Source: Physcomitrium patens
Taxonomy: Eukaryota > Streptophyta > Bryopsida > Funariales > Funariaceae
Direction of reading: 5' to 3'
NCBI RefSeq assembly: GCF_000002425.4
Contig: NC_037254.1
Coordinates: 22,667,808 to 22,731,807 of the forward strand
Length of the DNA stretch: 64,000 bases
Shown piece by piece: positions 25,216 through 36,755 of this stretch. The notes under the pieces are model-generated. The model saw nothing but the letters and a program-made list of their open reading frames with translations, was not told where the DNA came from and did not search any database. A program made the position numbers and the translations under genes. The number at the start of each line of letters is the position of its first letter. Position 1 is the first letter of the stretch.

Positions 25216-27504
25216 AAATAATATACCTTGTCAGTTTTTTGTTGACTAAGAGAGGACGTTTGCCAAAGCAGGCTTTGTAAGGGCAATTATATTTTATTAT
25301 ATTTTATTTTTTTCATTTACGGAACATAAAGTGATGAACCCTTCGCTAAAGAATTTGTTTAAAATTATGGCTGAAGTTAGAAACCCAAAGCCTATGTTTC
25401 AGGGTTCTGGCATACTGTAGGAGACAATAGACTTTGGGGGAGACGAATTCCATGGATTGAATTGGCCTAACCTAAGATCCACATATTTGCAAATTTATTG
25501 GGATGTTTTGATTTTTTTTGAGGTTTTTTTAAACCATTTTCATAATTTTTTACCAACTACCTTTGCTGTAATTTATGAGTATCCCAAATCCTATGCCATA
25601 CATATATTTTTTTTAATTAGTCCAGATTTTTGTTTGAAAATCATTAATTTTTTTGCTCCTAAATAGTCCAAAATCAAGCTCTTGCAATCAACAAATGACT
25701 TCCAATTAAATAAAATAATCAAAAAAAGACATATTTACTTATTTATTTATTTTCTCTCTATAAATACATTTTACAATATAATACAATTTTTTTCATGTCT
25801 AAATTTTTATTTCTTGGTAATTAGAAGACATAGATACAAAAATTCAAAAACCACATAAATATTATTTTTTCTATTAAATTAAAAAAATGATAATTATAAT
25901 ATGATTGAGTTAAAAATAAATAAATAAATTTTTTTATATAAATTAAATCAAAATAGTTCTATGTTTAAATTATCTTGACTTATTAGCAAAATTTAGAGAT
26001 TCTTTTGATATTTCATAGATGCTTATATAGCCAAATAAGTATAAATGTCTATTTATATATATTTTTGATGATTTTATTATATAAATTTTTCTTATTTATC
26101 TAAAATGAAGTGAAATTCTTCTTTATTTTGTAATAAAGTTTTTTAGTTAAAAATACTTTAAATAGCCTAAAGATTCAATTTCATAAATAAGACTAGGTTA
26201 ATCAAGATTAATAAGAAATTTTAATTAATTTGTAAATCTTACTTTTTAATTATTTTAAGATTTAAACATAAAGTAATAATATATAGAGTTATTTCTTAAA
26301 ATACTTTGTAAGTGATTTGGAGTCTTAATAGATTTTTTTTTTAATTATGTATTGGAATATATTTTTATATCAATATATTTAATACATGCTTAATATTTTA
26401 TTATAAAAAATATAAATAGAATTTTAAAGATAAAATAAGATTACCTATTATAAATATTTTATAATTTCACCAAATTTTTAAAAAGACTTTAAAATATAAA
26501 ATTTTAATATCCAAATTGGATAATTTATTTTAAATTAGCATACAAATAGGTTGTTAAATAATTGATTGCTATCAAATAAGTTATTGAAGAATAGTTGATT
26601 ATTACAACTAAATATCCTACATAATACAAAAAAATTCCAATAAGAGACTAATTCTAATTAAGAAGATATTGCCAACTAAAAAGAATTAGAAAATTATTGA
26701 ATAAAAAATATTTGTTTAAATAATAAGTCTTTGTATATATTTAAGTTTATGTTATTGTCTACAGAAAGAATTTATAATTTGTTAATTTATATCCTTAAGA
26801 AAGATAATAATTGTATTAATTCTTAAGAAGATGGTATTGCTAAGTTAAGAATAAGTGATCAGTCAATTTGTGTTGTATTGAAGATAAGTCACTAATTAAA
26901 TAAAAAATAACTTTGAAGTTGCAACATATAGCATTAGCAAGGTTGAACACAAAGAAGTATGGAATAAAATGTTTCTCACTTCCAACATCCATTACTTCTA
27001 GGTAGTGGTTGCTGTCCTAAAAGACAACTTCTACTCTTTCACTTTTATACAAATGGTCCTATGATTGTTTGACTTCTTATTTACTACAAGGATATCATAT
27101 GCTAAATACTAATTTTTCTTATTTAGAATTTTGGATATTTTTTAATTAATATTTTATTCTTTTGACTTTCACTCTTGATTCTTAACTTCTTCTTATATCT
27201 ATAGGATGTTCTTTCCATATAGCAAGAGCCAATCTTTTGACCATTAATAACTTAACTAAAATAATATCTTTTATAAAATAATTTATTTCATTTTTATTTT
27301 AACATATGCATTGTTAAGTTTGTCAAGAAGTGAACTTGTGCTATTTGAGAGTAACAATTAAATTAGATTTAATTAATATGTTGTTGCAACTTAAGTTTAT
27401 CACATTCAACAAAGTTATGTTTGTATAATTAAATTGTAGTGAATATTAAATGATTCATATTTCTACTAGGCTGATTTTTACATAATACAATAATATCTTA
27501 TTAC
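25216..27504. other. AT-rich region, nothing recognised
   Basis: Low-complexity AT-rich sequence with no supported gene. The 69-codon plus-strand frame at 25457-25666 shows no domain and is not called. Confidence 0.45.
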
Positions 27505-28052
27505 TATTAAGGACAAGAACTCAATGAAAGTAAATAAACAAGTGAAACTCTTTCAAAGAAATATGAAAAAATAGAAATAGAGAAGTATGTATATTAAAAG
27601 AAAATCTAGAATGGCTATTATCAAAAAACAAGGAAACTAAAGACTCTTGAAATTAGATTAGAAATAAGAAAGGAGTTGACAAGGGCGAAGAAGACTTCAC
27701 TTTTTCCTCTATATATACTCTCTACTTAAGTTCTATGTCGCAACGTTCTATAGGACCTCTAAAAACATGTTAACTTTGTATGATACATATCTTAACTTAT
27801 AAGGCAAGTTTTCTATATGGGTGCTACATAATTAGATTATTCTACAAGCTACCAATACATGTAGCATATGGTTAAATTATTGACCAAGTTTCTAACCTAT
27901 CAATCAACTACAAACGTATGTAAAGTCAAAATACCATCTAGGAAGCTTCTCTAGAAGGTAATATAAAACTAATGTATTTTTACCTATTTTTATTTACTTC
28001 TACTTATTCATATTATCTAGGTAATAATTATAGTAGATATATATTCATGAGA
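27505..28052 (-). repeat. Solo LTR of the chromovirus B/C family
   Basis: Collinear over its full length with the C LTR in the same orientation: TATTAAGGACAAGAACTC at the left (TGTCAAGGACAAG in C), the CTCTATATATACTCTC core near 27710, and a right end ATTCATGAGA where C has GTCCGTGACA. No internal retrotransposon sequence flanks it, so it most likely arose by LTR-LTR recombination. No clear 5-bp target duplication remains, and divergence from C is high, so it is old. Confidence 0.8.
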
Positions 28053-28732
28053 ATAATAAAATAATATATGCTCACAATCTATCTCAATTTAAAAAAAATA
28101 AACATATTGCAAAGTTTCAAAATACATTAGCACAAATAAAAGCTCCAAATTCAAAGTCTTAGAAAGACAATTAAAGAAAATAAGGTCCTTAAAAAAGATG
28201 AATGAGATCATATTTATAATATAATTAAACAAATATAATAGTCAAAGTTTGGATGTATTTATATATATTAATATAATATATTAGTATTATTTTAATTATA
28301 ACCTTTTATAAAATTATATAGTTTCAACTTTTGAAATTTTAACTTTTTTGAAATATCACCTTTATTATAAAAAGATACATGTTAAACATTTACACAATAG
28401 TAATAATAAAATATTTATAAAGAATTTTAGGATATCTCAATATAATGTGGCAATTCTTCAAAATAAAGTGTAATGGATATCTAGCTTATTAGATGTTAGT
28501 TTGTGATCTTCAATATTTTTTCTTAAGAATTGTAGGTCTTGAGTTGAAAGATATCAAATCATTTGAATTGATTATGATTAAAATAATAAGTAGACATATT
28601 ACCTTTGTTATCTTATTATTTAATTTTTAATGATGTATTCATAGATGAAAGTATAAAAAAAACATATTAACATGCATAAGGACTTTCAAAATTTCAAAGA
28701 GCAGTAATTAAATGACAATGCTAAGAATATAT
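28053..28732. other. AT-rich stretch, nothing recognised
   Basis: No gene or repeat boundary was recognised between the solo LTR and element Z2. Confidence 0.4.
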
Positions 28733-30078
28733 TTGTTGCATTGTCATATTGTAACATGACAACGTGATGAAAATATAATAAAAAATAAATTTTTAATTGA
28801 TATCTAATTATCTTGATTCAATAATAATTCAAGCTGTTTAAACATGGCTTTTATAAAAGCCTCTTAGTTTATTTTCTTATCTTAATAATTAGTAGATTAA
28901 AAGATAGTTGGTAATTTTACCTTCTAGGCTATAGAGACTCTTTTACTACCTTGGAAAGACCATAAATTGATAAAATCAAATTAGAAGAAATAAATAATTA
29001 GCATGATTGATACTAAGATTGAATTAAAGATAGAATTGGGCTAAAAAATCCCTAGGATAGGTTAAATTGATACATGGGGATTGACAGTTTGTGAAACAAG
29101 GTCAAAATCACACTTCTAGCACTAATACGATTATCTAGGAAAAAACAAGGAAAAATTTGAAGATCAGCAATTAGAATTGGAGAACTAGCTTAGAGCTTCT
29201 TTCAAAGACATAAGTCTTGTTTTTGTAGGATTTAGTTTGACTTTGGAATTATTGTTCAAAATCAAGGTTTGTAGTGGGGACTTGGAATTTATGCAATACA
29301 ATTAAGGCTAATACTCTTAGCTAGTTTGTAAAATTGGTGTTACATCTATGGTTCAAAATTTGATGGTGCTTGATCACTTAGGTGCTAAATGTTTGTGAAA
29401 TTTTGTGATAATCTAATAGTACAATTGAGAGATATTTGGATTTTGGTATGAGAAGGTATTAAAAATTGGCAGTTTAAGATTGAGTAGGGTTTCTATAATA
29501 TTTGAAGATTTATTAATCAAATCAAAATAAAATTTGGCATAGTATTATAAGACTTGAAGATTAAGCTACAGACTAATTTTGAATTGAAGTTAATAGTTAA
29601 AGAAGGAGAAATCACTACTAAAATATTTGCATCATCTTTCAAGTTAGCTGCCAAATAATATTAGTGTTGTTTTTGGATATTTTCTCACAATTTGTAAGTT
29701 AGATTGAAGTGAATTCTTTCAAGCACATAAAAGACTTATAGTGGCATTTGTATGAATAGTTTTACTTTAAGTAGATGGTTAGATTAGGAGTTATAATTCA
29801 CTAAAGCTCATTAATTAGGTTTAGACCTTACGAAAAAAAATCAAAATTATTTAATTATAAAAGTAATAAGGTAATTAGAATTTATATTTAGTTTATATTA
29901 AAAAGAGTATTTTTGAGTACTTTGAATTAAATTTAAGTACTTTGAATTAAAATTCAAATGACATTCTTCTTATAAAAGTGAAACATATAGGGATTCTTGG
30001 ATACTTATAAAATACAATCTCATCTTCTACAGCCAGATGCCTGGTGCATTTCCAAATAAGACAAAACATAATATGAGA
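28733..30078 (-). mobile_element. Short-TIR element Z2
   Basis: A 1.35-kb element, reversed relative to Z1 (48990-50024) and collinear with it. The left end reads TGTCATATTGTAACATGAC, close to a perfect palindrome, then AACGTGATGAAAAT. The right end reads TCTACAGCCAGATGCCTGG, TGCATTTCC and AATAAGACAAAAC, the complement of the subterminal motif of Z1. The landmark TTACCTTCTAGGCTATAGAGAC near 28918 matches CTAGAAGGTAAA of Z3. There is no ORF of note. Confidence 0.75.
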
Positions 30079-32479
30079 GTATATATACCACTAAAAGTTA
30101 CAAGAACTTACAAGCATGTCTATCCACTAACTAAATTAAGAAGTAACTATTTTATAGAGGAGCTTTTGGATAAATGACCATGAACTTTGTGTTATAGATA
30201 TGTTATGCAACATTATTCAAGACCAAATTGTTAGAAAAGTATAAGTGATGGAAGAAAAATAATATATATCTAAAAAATGGAAGAATGTAGACTATATGGT
30301 GATAGAGAAGCAAATGTAGCTCATTACTTAGGTTACTTAAGGATACTACCAAAAATAATAGCACAATTGAGGTACAAAAAAGCTATGATATATTTCAAAA
30401 TCAAGGCAATACTTCAATTTGTGAAGCGGTTGCCATAGAATATACTTATAATCTTTCAAAACCTATGTCAGGAAGACACATGATACAAATACTGAAGAAA
30501 ATATAATAAAGGTGATATTTTTAAAATATTCTAGCTTTGTTGAAAAACTAATAGAAAATCCTATTGTCATAGAAGTAATAAAGCTCATAGTAATAAAAGA
30601 AATAAATCCAACTCTTAAATTAATAAAGAATTATAAATAAATCTAGAAAGCTATAAAAGCACTATATTTAATGACTTTGAATTATAAGATTTGTAAAAAA
30701 TAATAGTGTAGAAGTATTAAAGAAATATAATGAGCAAGACACAAATAGGTAGAAATCAAAATTGTTACACATAAGAAAAGTATGGAATGAGATGCCTCTT
30801 TTTTATAACACCTTTTATTTATAAGAGGAGTTTATATCTATTATAGTTGAACTTCATTTATAATTATCTTCATGCATTTAATTTTATTTTAGATTCTTCT
30901 TAACTTAGCTACAACATCAAGCCTTAGCCATTGTATTGGTAGGTTGCCTTTATTCTTTTACTATCCTTTGATCATTAGGAACTTATTTAAGATAATTATA
31001 GCTTATTTTTATTTTAAAAAAAAAATGAAATGAAACAATGTGTAAGACTACAACAAGCAAGGATTGAAATAGGTGATTGTAAGTAAAGCCAAAAATAAAT
31101 CCATAAAAATTGATTCAAATTATTATCCATTCAACAATTATTAAATATTGCTTAATTAGAAAATTTATATTTCTATGGACAAATGATTTAACCTTAAAAG
31201 GAAGTAGACATAGTTTCTAACATCTACTCTTGCACTCATTGTCTTTATGTGAATTATTCATATGGACATATTTTAGAAAGTGTATGATTTGAGTTTGGTG
31301 AATGACTTCTATTTAGACAAAAAATAATAATTTGAGGTCAAAAAGAATAGAAGTATTAAAAAAACTTCAAAAATTATTGTGGAAGGTAATTAATTTATTT
31401 TTTATTTTTTAAAATTTTTATATGAATATCGCTCAAAGTTATATACCATAGTCTTATAACATTGATCCTATTGTTAGAAAGAAAATTTGATGAATTCTAT
31501 TATAAAAGCCATTATCTTTGGATAAGGATTGTGATGTAGATCAACTTCTTATAAGAATGAATAACCTATTATTTTGAGCTGTTGGAAAGGAGGAGATTAA
31601 TTCTTGTATAATAACAATATAATTTTTTGTAGTGTGACAGAGATTGTGTCTTAGTATATATACTAATTGGCAAGAATGTTGGAAAAGGTGATTAGTTTTC
31701 TTCAACAATTAGAACATGGCTCTCAGTAAGAAAATTTACAAAAATGAGAGGTGATGCATTATGTTGAAATTGATCTCTTTTCTCTAAAATCCAATCTCAA
31801 AAACCTTCGCTTTAAATCCTTCTTTTTAAATCTTCTCCTTAATTCTTCTATACACATTCAACAAACCACCAAAAATAACTATCTACCTTCCAAATAAGTA
31901 AGATCTACCTCACTCCTAATAAATGTACTAATAAGTGAACTATAATAAATATCTATTAATTAGAATTTTATTCTAATTCATAATAATTAATTATCTTATG
32001 ATTAATTACATATAAATCTTGCATTAAATTCTTATTAAATAAATTCTTAAATTCTTTCAATTATCTCTAATAATCACTAAAAAACTTCATAAATAATCAT
32101 ACATATAATGTTAATTGATTTTAAGTTCTTAATCCTTTAAGAAATTTTAGTTAGTTTTAATTAATTCTTATCTATTAATCAAATTTATCCAAGTATAAAT
32201 TCTCATCAATAAATGAGATTTCATTTATAATCTAGGTTCATCCAACTATTTTATTTATTCAAATTAAATTTTTTCATCTAAAAATTGACTTTATTTAATT
32301 AAAAATGATTTTTTTATACACCATTTATCCTTTGAACTTTTTACAAAGAGGTAGTATGCATTAAAAAGAAAACTTCAAATTTTTATATATAACAACATTA
32401 AAAAATAATTAATATTATGTGTCTTCTTTCAACTCTTGATTTGATTGGTGTAGTTGTTAGACGTGCATTGTAATTGTCA
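30079..32479. other. AT-rich region, no recognised gene
   Basis: Mostly A/T-rich sequence without a supported coding frame. Around 30270-30430 one plus-strand frame is slightly less random (reading DREANVAHYLGYLR), but it is bounded by stops and I cannot place it in a family. It may be a transposon fragment. Confidence 0.4.
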
Positions 32480-33085
32480 TTTTACTTATTCTTCAAATAC
32501 CTTTTCAAAATAAACTTATAAAGGAGAGTTCGAACACAGAGAAAGACTATTTGCATGAATTTATACATTAAGGTCATATAATTAATTATCTTTTCATCTA
32601 CTAAAAATATCCAATAAAACTATAATACCTTCTACATTCTATCAATTCTTCTTCTAATAAATAAAATATTACAATTGATAATTTTGTCTTATACATTCAC
32701 TATCTCTTCTCCTCTCTAAACTTATAACAACAATATGTAATACTGTACTATTTTAAAAGACTGCATAAAAAATTCTATAATTCAATCATTAGAATTCTCT
32801 AAAATTAATTGTCATTCTCAATAATCTGCTTCACACAATTCTAGACTCCACAGACTTCTTCTTGTGGAACACTCTCAACTCTCAATAAATAATGTATTAT
32901 AATTCTTCTAGTCATATCCATACTTCACAAACATCTTTAATTATTGATCTTTCAATTTTTTATTCATAATTCAACATATAATAAATTCAATTTCTCATTT
33001 GACATCATATAAATCAAATCTTTCTTTCATTGCAAAATTTCACTTTATATTATTTAAAATCTATTCATTTTCTTTCTTCTATTAA
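32480..33085. repeat. Dispersed repeat R, copy 1
   Basis: About 600 bp nearly identical by eye to 63398-64000 in the same orientation, for example TAAAGGAGAGTTC, GAGAAAGA and TATTTGCATGA near 32520, and CAACTCTCAATAAATAATG near 32877. It lies just 3' of the minus-strand coiled-coil ORF, so it may be the end of a larger repeated element that contains that ORF. Confidence 0.8.
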
Positions 33086-33469
33086 AAATAATAATAAAAA
33101 AAAGTAGCTTAAAGCTTATTCCGATTCATGACTATCACAATGTGGCCATGTCTACTTTTTCTTCAACCAATTTATACTTATTCTAAAATAAAGATTTCAA
33201 CCAATATTTCTTACTTAACTGCTTTTCTCAACTAAATCATCCATCCTACCTCTTGAATTGACTACCTTATGGATGATTGATCAATTTTATCAACATCTAA
33301 TTAATATCTTACAAAAACCAATTTCTATTCATTCTATATAATCACGTTTCTAACTATGCAGCGTCTTCATAAATATGAAATTGGTAAAAAAAAACTTCTT
33401 CAACAAAACTCTTATAAAGTATCTATCCTTTTAGCTTATTGGATTGATCAATGCCAATATTCTCTATAG

Positions 33470-34880
33470 GTGGTTCCACTTATTTTAATTCTAATGATAA
33501 GTCTTTACCCTCCTCTGATACCTCCATTAGCTCTCTTCTCAATTGGATTGATAAGTCTTCATTGTATACTTCCAATTCACAAACTTGAGCCTCCAATTGC
33601 AAAATCTTAACATCTTTTGCTTCCAAATGGTATTGTTGTTGCCTCATCTTCTTCTATAATTCATCAATTATTAAAACTAGTGGAGCACAAATGTGTGATT
33701 GATCAATATTGGCTAAGTCATCCTCTAATTTTATCACTATTACTTTTAAGGTTTTAATTTTTACCTGTAACTTTTCTGTTTCAATTCTATAGTAGTCACC
33801 AAATTTTTTTTATTCTGTTCTAGTAATTCTATCTTTTCTTATTCCACTTTCAACTGACACTTTACCTCCTCTCGTTCCAAATCTCATTTCCTACAATTCT
33901 ATAATAATTCTTTTCTTTGGCCTTCTAGAAAACATTGAATGTCATCTTTTTCTTTTGTCCAAGCTTTTTGTTTCTTTCCAAATTCACGCTCCAATAGCAA
34001 CTTGGATTCTACATTTTCTTGGATAATTTAATATATTTCCTTAATTTGATAGCTTTGCTCTAATATCTCTTTCTTGCTTGGCTTTAATTATTGCCTTAAA
34101 TTTCCTTCTCTATTCAATTTACTCATCGTGAGTTGTAATTGAGAAATCTGAGCCAATATAATTTCCTTGAGATTCATTCCTTTTGATATTCTATCCTATG
34201 AAAATACTAACTTATTGATGTCCATTGAAACTGGGACTTCAATTTCTACTTTGATCACTAAATGAATTAGAACCCGTTCTAATATAATCTTTGGTATAGC
34301 CTCATGTTCCAACAAGTTGCTTAATTCTCTAATTTCGTACACCACAATTCTTAAACTAGTTGTGAGTGTCATTAAACTCCAAACACATCATTGAAACACT
34401 GAGGGGATATATTTTTCTTCCTTATTAGTGGTATTTGATTTAATATATATGTAATCATGAAGTGCACATAATTAGAGTAGAGAAAAGATGCAAATTTCCT
34501 TGTCTTCCGCTTGGATCCTATCTTTGCATGGATTTTATTTGCTACAAAAACTATCCAATTAAACACCATGCCTTCAAGCATTCATATTGCAACAAAAAAT
34601 AGTCATTTGGACATGTACGTGGTGTATTGATTTAAGCCTTATTACTTCTAAATGATATGCATCTATTCTATAAGCTTTGGTGTAAGTACTTCCAACGTTT
34701 GCCAATCTTAGCTCTTCTCAAATGATGACATATCACTTTTGAAATAACTTCCCAGTCTAAAATCATTGGAGACTTCAACACCCACTGCAAACTCAACAAT
34801 TGGGAGGTACAATATCTTTTATAAGATAGTTTCATTGATCCCAATAATGCTCCCCTTGACAGCACTCAAACCATCTTTTG
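33470..34880 (-). pseudogene. Decayed coiled-coil protein ORF, main part (unknown transposon-associated family)
   Basis: Reading leftward, 34865-34668 and 34581-34372 are two open stretches with a globular look (LSRGALLGSMKLSYKR; LRRAKIGKRW; NWIVFVANKIHAKIGS; FASFLYSNYV). From about 34190 to 33470 the frames become rich in Glu, Lys, Leu and Gln with coiled-coil periodicity (LEAKDVKILQLEAQVCELE; EKLQVKIKTLKVIVIKLEDD). Frameshifts and stops are frequent. A matching upstream part lies at 50025-50295, across the 15-kb transposon nest. Many plant genomes hold such globular plus coiled-coil proteins of unknown function in transposon regions; I do not recognise the family by name. Confidence 0.55.
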
Positions 34881-34975
34881 GTGTTGTATTACATTGTTGT
34901 ATGGCATGATTTGCTATCTGAGAATACACTGGGTATCTAGCTGTAGAGAATTTAGCTTAAATCTTTATATGAATC
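34881..34975 (+). mobile_element. Short-TIR element X2, segment 1 (interrupted by B)
   Basis: It starts GGTGTTGTATTACATTG, comparable with GGTGTCGTATTATG of W and GGTGTCATAATACG of Y3. Then comes the shared subterminal motif TTTGCTATCTGAGAATACAC and TATCTAGCTGTAGAG. The sequence breaks at GAATC, the target site of chromovirus B, and continues at 41369. Confidence 0.8.
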
Positions 34976-35536
34976 TGTCACGGCCATAATCATGTAAGCT
35001 AATAATTACATATATAAATAGGTAGAAGTAAGTAAAAGTAGATAAAAGTAAGTTAATTCTATAATATTTAATATGAAAGCTTCTTAGAAACTTCCTAGAT
35101 GCTACTTTGACTTCATAGGTGTCTTTAATTGACTTTTTGGATTAGAAACATGGTCAACAAGTTGGCCATGTGCCACACATATTGTTAGCTTGAAGATCAA
35201 GCTAACTATGTGGCCCACACGTAGAAAAACTTGCCTTGTAAGTTAAGGCATGTGCCTTACAAAGTCAACACATATTGGAGGTCCTATAGAACGTCGCCAC
35301 GTAGCCCCAAGTTAGAGAGTATATATAGAGACAAGAGTGAAGGCTTCTTCATTCTTGTCAACTCCTTTCTTGCTTCTAGTCTAGTTTCAAGGATCTCTAG
35401 TTTTTTTGTCTTTTGGCAATAGCCATTCCAATTCTTCTTCCAATATATATACTTGTTTATATATATTTTGTTATCTCTCTTTGAGTGAAGGCTCACTTGT
35501 CTGAATTGTTTTTTCATCGAATTCTTATCTTTGACA
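34976..35536 (+). repeat. 5' LTR of chromovirus B
   Basis: 561 bp, beginning TGTCACGGCCATAATC and ending ATCTTTGACA. It contains the element's promoter (TATA-like core at 35320-35328). Confidence 0.95.
35319..35329 (+). promoter_or_regulatory. TATA-like core promoter in the B 5' LTR
   Basis: GTATATATAGAG lies 210 bp before the LTR end in otherwise mixed sequence. The same core is kept in the B 3' LTR (41151-41160), in the A LTR (near 4508), and in both C LTRs and the solo LTR in reverse. Conservation across copies supports a functional RNA polymerase II promoter; transcription should start about 30 bp downstream. Confidence 0.65.
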
Positions 35537-35556
35537 GATTGACAAGAGTACACCTA

Positions 35557-35568
35557 CAATATCAGAGC
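35557..35568 (+). other. Candidate primer-binding site of chromovirus B
   Basis: CAATATCAGAGC resembles TGGTATCAGAGC, the site complementary to the initiator-Met tRNA 3' end used by many plant gypsy elements, with about 10 of 12 bases matching. It lies 20 nt after the LTR end instead of the usual 0-5, at exactly the same spacing in C (47969-47980). Either the spacing is unusual or another primer is used. Confidence 0.4.
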
Positions 35569-35748
35569 TTTGTCTAATCTTGATTAAGAGTGGATTACCC
35601 CTTTTTCTTGATATGATATAAGCGTATTAGAAGTTGCGGATTACCCTCTTCTAAACTAATATTTTCCTTAGTATTTTCTTTGTCCGCAAGTCCTCTCTTC
35701 TATTTGTCTTGAGCGATATTAGACATCTTCTCACTTCTAAGTGTTATC

Positions 35749-36755
35749 ATGGCAAAACTTCTTGAAATGAAGAGTGCAATGGTACAAATATAAAAGCAAT
35801 TGAGGGAGTTAATGCTTGCAATGCATCAATTCAATTTACCACCACAAAGAGCAACAAGATTGGCAAGAAGTGAAGATATAGAAATGGTTGGAGCTGCTTC
35901 AACATCTGCACCAAACCATGTCCTTTTTCCTATGGTAGAACGTCCTTCAAATGTTAGAGAACCAAGAATTGTCCTACCCGAGAAGTTTGATGGCACCAGA
36001 TCCAAGTTTTGAGGATTTATCAATCAAGTGCAACTTGTAATTGAACTTCAACTCCAAAGCTATCCAATTCCAAGATCACAAGTTAGATTCATTAGTACGC
36101 TTCTTTCAGGTTCGGCACTATCGTGGTTTTTATCTTTTCTTGAACGATGAGATCCAATATTGGATAATCTAGAGGCTTTTTTGGCGGAGTTTCGATCCAT
36201 ATATGGAGAACATGATGCAATTCGTGTTGCAACCAATAAAAATGTATTTTACGACAAGGCAATCAATCAGTAACGTTATATGCTTCACAATTTTGACAAC
36301 TTACAACTGATATCAAGTGGGATGATGTTGCACTTATTAGCCAATTTCTCTATGGATTACAATATGAGGTAAAAAAATTAATGCTCAACTTATCTGATCC
36401 TCAAACATTGAGTCAAGCAATTGACTTTGTTGTGAAGTGCGACAATCGCCTTTTTGAATTCCGATCTAAGAACCGTACAAGTGGACTTCAACGTTACTAT
36501 AATTCAATAGCAACACCAACACCTCTTCAACACATACATTCGGAAGTAGAGGATATGTAAATTGATGTAGTACGTTTCAAACCTCTTACTGAGCAAGAAA
36601 AGACTCGTTGTCGTCAAGAAGGATTATGTTTATATTGTGGAGAACCAAAGTACACTGCTCAACATTGTCCAAAGAAACGACGCAATCACAAAATGAGGAG
36701 TATGGCTGTGAAAGAAGATAATATGTCGAAAAACGAGTTTGTTCAGCTACAATAG
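35749..36755 (+). pseudogene. gag of chromovirus B (inactivated)
   Basis: It starts at an ATG aligned with the gag start of C. A stop follows after about 11 codons (TAA where C has CAA). The capsid-like part reads LPEKFDG and FINQVQLVIELQ, and ends with a TAA at 36271-36273. Beyond that, homology continues in the -1 frame through a QGNQSVTLYA block to a single CCHC zinc knuckle (CLYCGEPKYTAQHC) near 36625, and ends with TAG at 36753-36755. The nucleocapsid knuckle would bind the element RNA. Copy C shows the same frame change at the same place. Confidence 0.9.
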
